A stretch of 64,000 bases of DNA from positions 186,001 to 250,000 of the forward strand of contig NZ_JACVUP010000006.1 in assembly GCF_016625195.1 (NCBI RefSeq), written 5' to 3'. The stretch comes from Erwinia sp. S63 (GTDB taxonomy: Bacteria; Pseudomonadota; Gammaproteobacteria; Enterobacterales; Enterobacteriaceae). Below the pieces are notes generated by a model that searched no databases, was not told the origin of the DNA, and was given only the letters and a program-made list of their open reading frames with translations. This document shows positions 39,726 to 48,543 of this stretch, in pieces (position 1 is the first letter of the stretch; every line of letters begins with the position of its first letter). A program made the position numbers and the translations under genes.

Positions 39726-41303
39726 ATGACACCTGATAAAGAGATTATGGATTTTGTTTACGCAGAACGGCAGCCAGCCGGTGGGGTGACACTGCTGATT
39801 GATGGTAACCGGCGTAAAGAAGCAGCGATTCAGCGCTGGGTAATGGACATCACGCGCCATTATCCAGCAGCAACAACCGAGTTTGTGACCCTGAGCGAAC
39901 TTAACCGTCGTCGGGAAGTGGCTGACCGTCAGGGAACGGGGTTGAATCAGGGGATCAGCGAAGCTGATATGGATAAACGGGACGTGAGCGTCTCACAGGA
40001 CAAGGTCATCAGCTACATGAGGCTGGGCCATGAGTTCAATGCTTCTGACATCCATTTTGAGATCAGTGCAGACCGTAAACTGACAATCGTACAGCTGCGA
40101 ATCCATGGTGAGCTCGAAGTCGTGGATGAGGTGAAGGATGTGGAAGGTATGACGCTGGCATCGACCTCCTACCTGTCTATGTGTGACGTCCGTGAGCAGT
40201 CCTTCTTTGCCGGCCGTGAGCAGTCCGGGCGAGTCGATGCAAAGTTTGCGCGCCGGGCCGGTTTATATGGCGCACGCTACGAGCATCGCCCAACACCTGA
40301 CGGGTTAATTGTGGTCATGCGTCTAATCCCGGACGACGGCGATAAGATACCGACGCTGCCGCAGCTTGGTTTTTTGCCGGAGCAGATAAAGCTTATCATG
40401 CAGATACTGAAGCTGCCGGAAGGCATGGTGCTGCTTACCGGGCCAACAGGGTCAGGTAAAAGCGCCACGCTGCGTGTATTTAGTGATCTCTGGCTGAAGC
40501 TGACCGGTGGTAAAAAGCGCCTGCTGACGCTGGAAAATCCGCCCGAGGGTCGTATTCCTGGCGCTATTCAGACGCCGGTTATGCCAGCCGATAACTCCCC
40601 GGAGGCTGTCAGCCGGGCCTGGAATAATGCCAACGCCTCCGCACTGCGTCTTGATCCGGATGCCATTCTGAACGGTGAGATGCGTGACCTTCATTCACTG
40701 ATTGCGGCCATATACGCCAGTGAAACAGGGCACGCGCTCTTCTCTACCCTGCACACCCAAAGTCCCATCGGCTCGCTACGCCGAATGGAGCACTTTGGCG
40801 TGGATCGTCATCTTTTGGCGGATGCTGCGCTGATCACCGGCCTTATAGGCCAGCGTCTCGTCCCGTTACTGTGCGAACACTGCCGGGTGCCCTGGGAGGT
40901 GAAAGCCCCAGAGCTTGATTCAGATATTCGTGCCCGACTTGAGCGCTACTGCACCGTTGAGGGCCTCTGCGATGTCAGCAAACTCTTCTTCCGCAATCAT
41001 GAAGGCTGCCCGCACTGTCAAAAAACGGTGCCGCTGACCGGGCGCATTATCAGTCGCGGGGTGACGGGCCGTACCGCCGTGGCCGAGGTGGTCAGGACAG
41101 ATGCGCGCCAGATGCAGCTCTGGCTGTCGCACGGTCCGGCCGTAGCCCGCCAGTACTGGGTGAATAACGGAGGGATTACCCGGCGTATGCACCTGATGCG
41201 GTATCTGTCAGAGGGGCGTGTCGACCCGCTTGAAGGCGACCTTATCTGCCCACTTGATGAAGATGAAGTGATGCATTGTGAGGTCCCTGATGTCATCCGC
41301 TAA
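39726..41303 (+). CDS. pilQ: Type IVB pilus assembly ATPase PilQ (GspE/PilB family)
   Basis: A 525-residue secretion ATPase with Walker A GPTGSGKSA (from about residue 239), an Asp box (LENPPEGRIPGAI), Walker B (LDPDAILNGEMRD) and a His box (FSTLHTQS). A four-cysteine zinc motif (CEHCRVPW and CPHCQ) sits before the C-terminus. It powers pilin assembly. ATG 39726 is preferred; the longer frame overlaps pilP. Gene order pilP-pilQ-pilR-pilS matches R64 and SPI-7. Confidence 0.92.
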   Translation: MTPDKEIMDFVYAERQPAGGVTLLIDGNRRKEAAIQRWVMDITRHYPAATTEFVTLSELNRRREVADRQGTGLNQGISEADMDKRDVSVSQDKVISYMRLGHEFNASDIHFEISADRKLTIVQLRIHGELEVVDEVKDVEGMTLASTSYLSMCDVREQSFFAGREQSGRVDAKFARRAGLYGARYEHRPTPDGLIVVMRLIPDDGDKIPTLPQLGFLPEQIKLIMQILKLPEGMVLLTGPTGSGKSATLRVFSDLWLKLTGGKKRLLTLENPPEGRIPGAIQTPVMPADNSPEAVSRAWNNANASALRLDPDAILNGEMRDLHSLIAAIYASETGHALFSTLHTQSPIGSLRRMEHFGVDRHLLADAALITGLIGQRLVPLLCEHCRVPWEVKAPELDSDIRARLERYCTVEGLCDVSKLFFRNHEGCPHCQKTVPLTGRIISRGVTGRTAVAEVVRTDARQMQLWLSHGPAVARQYWVNNGGITRRMHLMRYLSEGRVDPLEGDLICPLDEDEVMHCEVPDVIR

Positions 41304-42405
41304 TCGCTTTACGCCAGACAGGGATATGTCGGCCGCAGAAAAACTGCGCTATCGCCTGGTCAGGGCGACCTTTACCGGCCAGTATCGCCAGCCCTTTTAC
41401 GAGACCCTGCGTTTTCTGCTGGAGAACCGCAAACAACTGAAAGAGGCTTTGATCATGATCGGTGAGGTGCACACCGACTTTGGCAGACGCTGGCATCCCT
41501 ACCATGAGCTGGTCCAGGACTGTCTTGAGGGGGTGAATGATAACCGCCCCGGTCGCGCACTGCAGGATGTACTCGCCGTCTGGGCACCTTATGAGGAGGC
41601 CGCGCTTATCAGCGCCGGTATGGAAACCGGCAACATTCCTGTTGCCCTTATGCAGGCCGACAAACTCATTGTCGCCCGCCGGCGCATTCTCGGTCAGGTC
41701 ATTTTCGCCTCGGTATTCCCTGTCGTGCTGATCTTGCTGGGTACGGGGTTGCTCTTGGCCAACAATCTGGCGCTGGTGCCAACGATGAGCAAAATATCCG
41801 ATCCGGTGGGCTGGACCGGGGCTCTGGGTCTGATGAACAGTGTAGCAATCTGGACTGGCCAGTGGGGGCTGACCGCAGCGGGAGTAGCCGCAGGTCTGAC
41901 AGTCTGGGCCTTCTGGTCTCTGCCGCATTGGACGGGACGACTGCGACGCTTTGCTGATTACCTCATGCCCTGGTCAATTTACAAAGACCTGCAGGGTGCC
42001 GTTTTCCTGATGAATATCGGTGCGTTGCTGGGTGCCGGCGTGCAGGAACTCAATTCTCTGCAGATCCTGAACGGATTTTCACCGCCCTGGCTGCAGGAGC
42101 GGATCGAGGGGGCGATGGAATGTATGAGCGAAGGGGATTCTCTGGGTCGGGCTTTACGCAACAGTGGTTATGACTTCCCCAGTCGGGAAGCGGTGAACTA
42201 CCTCTCACTACTGGATAAAGGCAGCAGCGCTGCATCGCTTATTACCAACTATGCCGATCGCTGGCTTGAGCAGGCACTCGCGCGCGTAGCCCGGCGCGCA
42301 AACGTCACCAAACTCTTTTCTCTCGTTCTGATTATGAGTTTCTTCTTACTCATTCTGCTGATGGTGATGCAGATTCAGGACATGAACACGTTCAGTAATC
42401 ATTAA
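41290..42405 (+). CDS. pilR: Type IVB pilus inner-membrane platform protein PilR (GspF family)
   Basis: A 371-residue GspF/PilC-type polytopic protein. It has two T2SSF domains, the first with FYETLRFLLENRKQLKEALIMIG and the second with VFLMNIGALLGAGVQELNSL, separated by hydrophobic segments, plus a last one at the C-terminus (LFSLVLIMSFFLLILLMVM). It anchors PilQ and the growing pilin fibre. GAGG is upstream of ATG 41290, which lies inside the pilQ end (14-bp overlap). Confidence 0.9.
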   Translation: MSSANRFTPDRDMSAAEKLRYRLVRATFTGQYRQPFYETLRFLLENRKQLKEALIMIGEVHTDFGRRWHPYHELVQDCLEGVNDNRPGRALQDVLAVWAPYEEAALISAGMETGNIPVALMQADKLIVARRRILGQVIFASVFPVVLILLGTGLLLANNLALVPTMSKISDPVGWTGALGLMNSVAIWTGQWGLTAAGVAAGLTVWAFWSLPHWTGRLRRFADYLMPWSIYKDLQGAVFLMNIGALLGAGVQELNSLQILNGFSPPWLQERIEGAMECMSEGDSLGRALRNSGYDFPSREAVNYLSLLDKGSSAASLITNYADRWLEQALARVARRANVTKLFSLVLIMSFFLLILLMVMQIQDMNTFSNH

Positions 42406-42414
42406 GGAAAAATC

Positions 42415-43011
42415 ATGTCATCTAAGGCTTTCCCGCAGCATCAGCGCCATCCCGACCGGGGTTGGGGCATTCTGGAACACGGTGCCATTGCGCTGGGTAC
42501 CGTTATTGTGATCTGTATTGTTGGTGCATGGGTATGGAGCTTGTGGGGGAAAAAATCCGTTGGCGTGGAGGTATCGAATCTCCAGACCATCGTGACCAAT
42601 GCTCAGCAGCTCAAGCAGACACAAGGGGGGTATAACTTCACCAGTGGCACCACGATGACCGGCACGCTTATTCAACAGGGGGGCGCACCTAAAGCCGGCT
42701 GGACCATTCAGGGTACGGCGAGCTCTGGCTCCGCTACCATGTGGAACAGTTACGGCGGGCAGGTCGTGATGGCGCCCGTAGCGACTAATGGGTTTAACAA
42801 CGGATTTTCCGTTACGACTCAGAAAGTGCCGCAGGCAGACTGCATCTCTCTTGCCACCCAGTTGGGCTCCGGTGGTGCGTTCAGCGCCATCACTATCAAC
42901 AGCACAGACTTCAGCGATGGTGTAGTCAGTGCAGAAGAAGCGGGTAAATCCTGCTCAGCTGACAGCGGTATGACCGGTAACAATACCCTCGTCTTCACGC
43001 ACAACGGCTGA
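42415..43011 (+). CDS. pilS: Type IVB major prepilin PilS
   Basis: A 198-residue prepilin. A charged leader ends at Gly-Trp (HPDRGWGILEHGAIALG), with processing expected between Gly16 and Trp17 as in R64 PilS, where the mature protein begins with Trp. The hydrophobic N-terminal helix (IALGTVIVICIVGAWVWSLW) packs the fibre. The C-terminal domain has paired cysteines (C140, C173 region) as in type IVB pilins. It starts 9 bp after pilR. Main structural subunit of the thin pilus. Confidence 0.92.
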   Translation: MSSKAFPQHQRHPDRGWGILEHGAIALGTVIVICIVGAWVWSLWGKKSVGVEVSNLQTIVTNAQQLKQTQGGYNFTSGTTMTGTLIQQGGAPKAGWTIQGTASSGSATMWNSYGGQVVMAPVATNGFNNGFSVTTQKVPQADCISLATQLGSGGAFSAITINSTDFSDGVVSAEEAGKSCSADSGMTGNNTLVFTHNG

Positions 43012-43015
43012 TGCC

Positions 43016-43495
43016 ATGCTGCGCATGTTCACGTTTCTGTTTCTGGTCATGCTGTGCCCCCGTGCGGGGGCCTTCTGCTTTGATGCGGCAGGGGCAAAAT
43101 ATCACATTGATCCCCTGCTGCTGAAAGCCATCGCAACGGGTGAAAGCAGCCTCCGGCCGGGGATTACAAATATCAACCGCGATAAAAAGACCGGCCAGGC
43201 GTTGAGCACCGACTATGGGCTTATGCAGGTGAACTCTACACACATTCCATCGCTGATAGCCCAGGGGCTTATTAGCAGTCCCCAGGAACTATTGACGCGC
43301 CCTTGCCTGAACGTGCAAATCGGCACCTGGATACTGGCAAAGCATTTTCAGGTCTGTGGTATCAGCTGGAACTGCCTGGGTTCCTACAACGCCGGCTTCA
43401 GAAAAGATCGTCATGAAACCCGCGAATCCTACGCCAACCGTATTTATGCCATTTACCGCCAGCTTTTACTTAAAGAACGGGGAGTTAAACTGTGA
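43016..43495 (+). CDS. pilT: PilT lytic transglycosylase (type IVB pilus)
   Basis: A 159-residue periplasmic SLT-domain protein. It has a signal peptide ending near RAGAFC, the catalytic glutamate in KAIATGESSLRPG, then STDYGLMQVNSTHIP, and CGISWNCLGSYNAGF with the SYNAG motif. It opens peptidoglycan for the pilus. It is not the retraction ATPase also named PilT; the R64/SPI-7 naming is used. The GTG start of pilU overlaps its stop. Confidence 0.88.
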   Translation: MLRMFTFLFLVMLCPRAGAFCFDAAGAKYHIDPLLLKAIATGESSLRPGITNINRDKKTGQALSTDYGLMQVNSTHIPSLIAQGLISSPQELLTRPCLNVQIGTWILAKHFQVCGISWNCLGSYNAGFRKDRHETRESYANRIYAIYRQLLLKERGVKL

Positions 43496-44160
43496 CATTG
43501 CTGACGCTGAGCATGCCGTGGCCAACGCTTATCATCATTTTTCCTCTCTGCATCGGACTTTTTAGTTCGATGGCGAGCCTGGTCCGTCTTTATATGATGA
43601 CGTCTGATGACGGGAGACAATGGGTCAGGGTGTTTACTCGTCCCGCCCCGGCCGGCATCACCTGGCTTTTTGCTGCAGCAGCCGCCTGCATGATCCTGTC
43701 ACCGGCCCCAGCTCTGCAGCGACTGCTGGCGGTGCTGTTTACCCTTTTTCTGTTCAGGATGACGCTGTGCGATGCGATCACCGGCTTTCTTCCCCGTGAA
43801 CTGACCGTGAGCTGCCTGATTGCCGGGCTGGTCGCCGCGCTCGCAGAAAGCGGTTACTGGGGACACATCCTGTCCTGTGTTACGGCAATTTCCATATTCA
43901 GCGCGTGGCGTTACGCCACGTTCAGAATGCATGCCCGTGAGTGTCTGGGCTTAGGTGACGTCTGGCTGGCCGGCGCTGTAGCGGCCTGGCTGGGCGGGAG
44001 TGAAGGACTTAGTGCCTTGCTGGCCGGCGTGATTTTTTTTGTTCTCTGGCAACTGCTGGTTCGCCGCGTCAGTGAGGGAGGCCCGATGGGCCCCTGGCTG
44101 TGCGCCGGGGCGATCCTGGTCGCCCTTATCAGACTCTATCAACCCCTTATTACATGGTGA
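43492..44160 (+). CDS. pilU: Prepilin peptidase PilU
   Basis: A 222-residue A24-family aspartic prepilin peptidase with about six to seven hydrophobic segments. Its two catalytic aspartates lie in MTLCDAITGFLPRELT and in the GxGD motif of CLGLGDVWLAGA. It cleaves PilS and probably PilV. The zinc-binding N-terminal domain of larger GspO/PilD is absent, as in type IVB enzymes. It starts at GTG 43492 in overlap with pilT and ends in ATGGTGA overlap with pilV. Confidence 0.88.
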   Translation: MTLLTLSMPWPTLIIIFPLCIGLFSSMASLVRLYMMTSDDGRQWVRVFTRPAPAGITWLFAAAAACMILSPAPALQRLLAVLFTLFLFRMTLCDAITGFLPRELTVSCLIAGLVAALAESGYWGHILSCVTAISIFSAWRYATFRMHARECLGLGDVWLAGAVAAWLGGSEGLSALLAGVIFFVLWQLLVRRVSEGGPMGPWLCAGAILVALIRLYQPLITW

Positions 44161-45449
44161 AGCCCTTGAAAACAAAAAAAACAGAAGACCGGGGCTGGGC
44201 CATTCTCAGCACCGGTGCCGCACTGATCATCCTTCTGATGGTCAGCGTATGGGGTTATTCACTCATCAACGACTGGATGCAGAAGCGTACCTGGATGAAC
44301 ACATCCGCGCAGGTATCACGTTTTACCCAGGCCGTTAAGAGCTACACGGGGCGTTATTACGACACTCTCCTCTCCAGTGCCTCAACAACGGCGCCGGTCA
44401 TCGTGACGCCGGTCATGTTAAAAAACACCGGTTTTCTGGAGCAGGGTTTTAGTGAAAATACGATAGATGGTCAGGGGTATCGCGCTGCGCTGGTTCGCAA
44501 TGCGACTAATACTGATCAATTACAAGCTCTGGTGTACACGCAGAACGGCTCCGCGCTTCCTTTCCTGGCGCTGCGTCAGATATCCATGGATATCACGTCA
44601 GGTATGGGCGGCTATATCTGGACATCGGGCATCGCGACCGGCGCCATGAGCAGCTGGAGCCTGCCGCTTTCACAATTCGGTGTGAGTACCACGCAAGGGC
44701 ATATTGCCGTATTGCTAACGACGGATGAACTGGGCGTTGCGCGCGGAGAAAGTGACCGGCTTTATCGTTTCTCAGTCACTGGCAAGCCCGACCTGAATAC
44801 GATGCATACCAGTATTGACATGGGCGGGAACAATCTGAATAACACGGCTACCGTAAACGCAGCAAACGGTGCCTTCACCAGTAATGTCACTGCGAGCGGA
44901 AATATCACCGCCAATGGAACAGTGACGGGTCAGAATGTGACAGCTGGCTCGAATGTCACTGCGGGTAATGCCATGACGGCCAATAATGATATTCGTTCAA
45001 ATAATGGCTGGTTTATTACGCGTGGGAGTAAGGGTTGGTTGAATGAGACATATGGCGGCGGGTTTTATATGTCTGATAACGACTGGGTACGGGCCATCAA
45101 TAATAAAAATATTTATACCGGCGGTCAGGTTCGCGGAGGAAGCGTTCGGGCTGATGGGCGACTGTCAACGGGGGAGGTTTTACAGCTTGATGGTGTTAAC
45201 ACCGCCGGCGCAGGTTGTTCTCCAAACGGGCTGGTAAGCCGCGATAGCGCTGGCGCCATACTTTCCTGCCAATCCGGTGTGTGGACTAAAGCCGGGTTTT
45301 CTTTGGGTTCTATCCAGTACGGGGGCCAGACTTCATACCATGACTCAAAGGGTGCCGACGGTCTTGCGATGTGTCCGGACGGCACAGTTATGGTTGGTTT
45401 GCGCAATCAGGGCGGAGACATTGATCTGTATACAGTGCTCTGTCGGTAG
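44154..45449 (+). CDS. pilV: PilV tip adhesin, shufflon cassette A in expression position
   Basis: A 431-residue minor pilin/adhesin. It has a charged leader with DRGW, a hydrophobic helix (ILSTGAALIILLMVSVWGYS), a constant domain to residue 377 and an NxTA-rich segment (NVTASGNITANGTVTGQNVT). At CQSGVW (sfx1) it enters the variable C-terminus, here cassette A (54 residues, TKAGFSLGSIQYGG to DLYTVLCR). In R64 the variable end selects recipient lipopolysaccharide. ATG 44154 overlaps the PilU stop. Two alternative C-termini lie silent on the minus strand downstream. Confidence 0.92.
   Translation: MVKPLKTKKTEDRGWAILSTGAALIILLMVSVWGYSLINDWMQKRTWMNTSAQVSRFTQAVKSYTGRYYDTLLSSASTTAPVIVTPVMLKNTGFLEQGFSENTIDGQGYRAALVRNATNTDQLQALVYTQNGSALPFLALRQISMDITSGMGGYIWTSGIATGAMSSWSLPLSQFGVSTTQGHIAVLLTTDELGVARGESDRLYRFSVTGKPDLNTMHTSIDMGGNNLNNTATVNAANGAFTSNVTASGNITANGTVTGQNVTAGSNVTAGNAMTANNDIRSNNGWFITRGSKGWLNETYGGGFYMSDNDWVRAINNKNIYTGGQVRGGSVRADGRLSTGEVLQLDGVNTAGAGCSPNGLVSRDSAGAILSCQSGVWTKAGFSLGSIQYGGQTSYHDSKGADGLAMCPDGTVMVGLRNQGGDIDLYTVLCR
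45266..45284 (+). repeat. Shufflon recombination site sfx1
   Basis: CTGCCAATCCGGTGTGTGG, 19 bp, in forward orientation and in frame with pilV (encoding CQSGVW). It closely matches the R64 sfx consensus as I recall it. Crossover here with sfx2 or sfx3, which are inverted, exchanges the PilV C-terminus. Confidence 0.92.
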
Positions 45450-45471
45450 CATCAGCCTGAGAAATCATCCT

Positions 45472-45816
45472 CTACTCATAGGCGTATACGGTGAAAGCAC
45501 CAGGTGAGCATCCCTGGCTTGGCAGAGGATTCGAAACGATCGAATAGCTGGTATTGGCTGGCACCTGAAATGATATCGTCCCTGATTTAGACCATGCAGG
45601 GTTGTTGTCAGACGCAGACGCTGCTCCTACGCCGCCTGCGGAAGCACTTAATGCCCATGTGTTCGTGCAGCCCTGACCATCACCAAGATCCTTGTATACG
45701 ATGGAGTTTCCGCCCACGGCATAAACCGTGATTGTTGCGCTACCTGAGTTATACCCATTGTACTGTGAAGTGAAGCTGCCGACCCATGCATAACGACCGT
45801 TATTTTTCGGAGCGTT
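45472..45816 (-). CDS. Silent PilV C-terminal cassette B
   Basis: A 114-residue coding cassette with no start of its own, reading leftward from sfx2 (VW then NAPKNNGRYAWVGSF, ending AFTVYAYE). Inversion between sfx1 and sfx2 would fuse it in frame to the PilV constant region. It is unlike cassette A in sequence and more than twice its length, so it should alter recipient specificity. Confidence 0.85.
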   Translation of the reverse strand, partial: NAPKNNGRYAWVGSFTSQYNGYNSGSATITVYAVGGNSIVYKDLGDGQGCTNTWALSASAGGVGAASASDNNPAWSKSGTISFQVPANTSYSIVSNPLPSQGCSPGAFTVYAYE

Positions 45817-45835
45817 CCACACACCGGATTGGCAG
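45817..45835 (-). repeat. Shufflon recombination site sfx2
   Basis: An identical 19-bp copy of sfx1 in inverted orientation. With sfx1 it bounds the first invertible segment (about 530 bp), which carries cassettes A and B head to head. Confidence 0.92.
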
Positions 45836-45849
45836 AGGGGAAAACTGCG

Positions 45850-46143
45850 TTAATAACCTACGGCAAACCATGACGTACCACTCGCGCCGGGTTCGCTGGT
45901 GAACGTGAAGCATGAGTTATTAACTGTGCCGATATAATCATGGCCATTATCCCCATGGACCTGACGCCCCATACTGACTACGCTGACGTTCAGCACGGCC
46001 GTTTTAAATGGGGTCGTAAAGCACGCTGAAGAGTTATCGCCATGAGTAGATGTATATCCCCACTGCATCATTAATCCGGTGTCAGTATCCAGCACCTTAT
46101 ATCCATTTCGCCCAAGATTATAAGTGCCGCTTTTCGCACCTCT
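45850..46143 (-). CDS. Silent PilV C-terminal cassette C
   Basis: A 97-residue coding cassette reading leftward from sfx3 (VW then [20 protein letters not shown], ending GTSWFAVGY). Fusion to PilV needs inversion between sfx1 and sfx3. Its start resembles cassette B weakly, and the remainder is distinct. Confidence 0.85.
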   Translation of the reverse strand, partial: RGAKSGTYNLGRNGYKVLDTDTGLMMQWGYTSTHGDNSSACFTTPFKTAVLNVSVVSMGRQVHGDNGHDYIGTVNNSCFTFTSEPGASGTSWFAVGY

Positions 46144-46162
46144 CCACACACCGGATTGGCAG
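46144..46162 (-). repeat. Shufflon recombination site sfx3
   Basis: A third identical 19-bp copy, inverted relative to sfx1 and direct relative to sfx2. It lies about 50 bp before the rci start. Confidence 0.92.
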
Positions 46163-46211
46163 TGAGGTCAGGATGAACTGTGATATCGTCCCCCCTTTTT
46201 CGGGGGGGTGT

Positions 46212-47360
46212 ATGACAGTCAGACAACGCATAAGAAAAATGGCCTTATCGAAGGCCCTGGATAAATACTGCCGGGCCGTATCTGTACATAAGCGGGGGCA
46301 CCTGCAGGAGTTCTATCGAATCAACGTGCTTAAGCGCTCGGTACTGGCCGAAAAGAACATGGATGAAATCACTTCCGTTGACATCGCCTGCTATCGGGAT
46401 GCGCGCCTGAACACAGTCAGCGATCGAACGGGCCGTCCGGTTAGCGCAAATACGGTCAGGTTGGAAATGGCCCTGCTTTCAGCGCTGTATAATCTGGCGC
46501 GTATCGAGTGGGGCACCTGCACGCATAATCCGGTTGAGCATGTTCGTAAACCCGCCACATCACCTGGGCGCACCCGTCGTCTGACTTCAGCTGAAGAACG
46601 CCTCATTAAACGTGCCCTTCAAAATAAAAATTCTCAGATCCTCGCAATTTTCCAGCTGGCGCTTGAAACAGCCATGCGTCAGGGCGAAATCCTGTCTCTG
46701 AGGTGGGAGTACGTTGATCTCCATATGGGTGTGGCCCATCTGCCTTTAACAAAAAACGGTACAGCCAGAGATGTTCCTCTGTCCTGGAAGGCGCGACAGG
46801 TACTGAAAGAATTTGCTGGCCCGGTCTCAGGGCCCGTGTTCGGCTACACATCAAATGGATTCAAAAGTGCCTGGCGTACACTTCTTTCTGAAACAGGAAT
46901 AGAGGACCTTCACTTTCATGACCTTCGCCACGAGGCGGTCAGCCGGCTGTTTGAGCTGGGTACTTTAAATGTTATGGAGGTTGCGGCTATTTCCGGTCAT
47001 AAAAGTATGAATATGCTGAAACGATATACTCATCTGCGCGCGACGCAGCTGGTGAGCAAGCTGGATGCTCGTCGTCGTCAGGCCCAAAAACTGGCGACTA
47101 TTTTCATACCTTACCCTGCAGAGATTGAGTATAAAGAGGGGCAATACCTCCTGCGCTTTACAGATTTGGATCATTCGGCCATTACAGCAGAAACTCGTGA
47201 AGAGGCGGTCTTATTAGCCGCAACAAGTCTCCTGCGCATTCAGGCGATTGCCGCGCGAGCGGGCAAGCGGCTCCCTCCACCAGGGGAAATTAACGTCCGT
47301 GACCCGGGAAGAATTTTGATAAACCCTTTTGTAACTAAGGAATCAATTTCCGCGTCTTGA
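46212..47360 (+). CDS. rci: Shufflon-specific tyrosine recombinase Rci
   Basis: A 382-residue tyrosine recombinase nearly collinear with R64 Rci ([20 protein letters not shown] at the start). Catalytic residues are the Arg in AMRQGEI (about 155), His-x-x-Arg in HDLRHEA (about 236-239), His in SGHKSMN and Tyr in LKRYTHLR. The C-terminal extension beyond the tyrosine is the part known in R64 to restrict recombination to inverted sfx sites. ATG 46212 is favoured by homology. A G-rich hairpin (CCCCCC at 46190-46195, GGGGGG from 46202) sits at the ribosome site; ATG 46173 is the alternative. It drives PilV switching. Confidence 0.92.
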   Translation: MTVRQRIRKMALSKALDKYCRAVSVHKRGHLQEFYRINVLKRSVLAEKNMDEITSVDIACYRDARLNTVSDRTGRPVSANTVRLEMALLSALYNLARIEWGTCTHNPVEHVRKPATSPGRTRRLTSAEERLIKRALQNKNSQILAIFQLALETAMRQGEILSLRWEYVDLHMGVAHLPLTKNGTARDVPLSWKARQVLKEFAGPVSGPVFGYTSNGFKSAWRTLLSETGIEDLHFHDLRHEAVSRLFELGTLNVMEVAAISGHKSMNMLKRYTHLRATQLVSKLDARRRQAQKLATIFIPYPAEIEYKEGQYLLRFTDLDHSAITAETREEAVLLAATSLLRIQAIAARAGKRLPPPGEINVRDPGRILINPFVTKESISAS

Positions 47361-47428
47361 CTGCCGAAATGAGATTTATGAAAATTGAGTGGTACCAACT
47401 AAAGTAAACCTCTGATGACATATTGTTA

Positions 47429-47461
47429 CCGCATACCATTTTTTGGTGTGCGGTTTTTTTT
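47429..47461 (+). terminator. Intrinsic terminator after rci
   Basis: CCGCATACC (47429-47437) pairs with GGTGTGCGG (47445-47453; one T-G pair) and is followed by eight T residues. The rest of the 47361-47668 gap shows no gene; it should contain the promoter of the following transfer operon. Confidence 0.9.
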
Positions 47462-47668
47462 ACTTAAAGCATTTTCGACATGAGTTTTACTTTAATGCCC
47501 CTCAGGTATCTGCAGAGCAGATATTCCAGTCCCATACCCCTCGATAAAGATTCCAACCTGTTAGTCTTCCGAAATTTTCATAAACGGCTAATGAGTTAAT
47601 CATCGTTATTCGTCGCGCATTTTTGCACCTTATGGCCGTTCTGCTGTGCAGCCATAAGGAAACCCAGT

Positions 47669-48526
47669 ATGTCACTCAGTCATGCCTCACCCGAGGAACT
47701 GCTTCCGGAAGCCCCTGAGTCTCAGCTCAGTGGCCCAGAAGCTCAGCCCTCAGCTGCAATCAAGCCACGTCAGCGATTGCCGTTCAGTCCCCGAAAGATT
47801 CTTCAGACAGGGAGTGTCATTTTACTGACTTTCAGCCTGGCTGGTTCACTCATCGCGCTGGTCGTAATGGGCAGTCATGTTTCAGATCTCACCATTCGTG
47901 TTAACACGCTCGATGCGGCTTTTCGCAGCGGACAGATTGGTCAGCTCACGTCAAACGTTTCGGCTATGGAAAATCGCCTCAAAACGCTTGAGCAGCAGGT
48001 TGCCACACTTACAGACCTGCCCGGCACAGTTCAGACAACCCGCGATCAGCTGGACAGCCTGAAGAGCGCAGTCAACCAGCTCCGTGATAACGAAAACACT
48101 AACAGTCAGGCGGTTGCTCAGTTGCTGACCCGCGCTGGCGCGCTCGAGCACGACGTCCAGCAGGCCAAAGCCATAGTGGATGAGCTTAACCGCAGGACTG
48201 AACTTGCACAAAAACCTTCAGTGCCCGAAAAGCCCCGAACAGTTATTGAGGCAGAAAAAAACCGGACGGCGTCCGCATCAAAAAAGATTAACCGGTCAGT
48301 CAGGCATGCGGTGACGCTGGCTGCACCGTTCGAGCTGACCGGCATTGAACGTCGTGGCGGTCAGACCTTCGCCGTGGTCATTCCCCGGGGAGCATCGCAG
48401 ATATCATCTATGCGCCTGCTTTCTCCAGGCGACAGCCTGATGGGCTGGACGCTGAAATCCACTGAAGGGGGGCATGCGGCCCGCTTCCAGGTCAATGGCA
48501 TTGAACAGCTAATCCAGGCTCAATAA
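47669..48526 (+). CDS. ICE transfer-region membrane protein with coiled coil
   Basis: A 285-residue bitopic protein. A Pro/Glu-rich cytoplasmic N-terminus is followed by one membrane helix (VILLTFSLAGSLIALVVMG, near residues 50-68) and a long periplasmic coiled coil (ENRLKTLEQQVATL, RDQLDSLKSAVNQLRDN). A short basic linker leads to a C-terminal beta domain (FELTGIERRGGQTFAVVIPRG, LLSPGDSLMGW). The C-terminal pattern is PilP-like, so a bridging role between pilus or transfer machine and envelope is plausible. I do not know a named family. First gene of the transfer operon after rci. Confidence 0.75.
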   Translation: MSLSHASPEELLPEAPESQLSGPEAQPSAAIKPRQRLPFSPRKILQTGSVILLTFSLAGSLIALVVMGSHVSDLTIRVNTLDAAFRSGQIGQLTSNVSAMENRLKTLEQQVATLTDLPGTVQTTRDQLDSLKSAVNQLRDNENTNSQAVAQLLTRAGALEHDVQQAKAIVDELNRRTELAQKPSVPEKPRTVIEAEKNRTASASKKINRSVRHAVTLAAPFELTGIERRGGQTFAVVIPRGASQISSMRLLSPGDSLMGWTLKSTEGGHAARFQVNGIEQLIQAQ

Positions 48527-48543
48527 GTGGAGTTTTAACTTTT

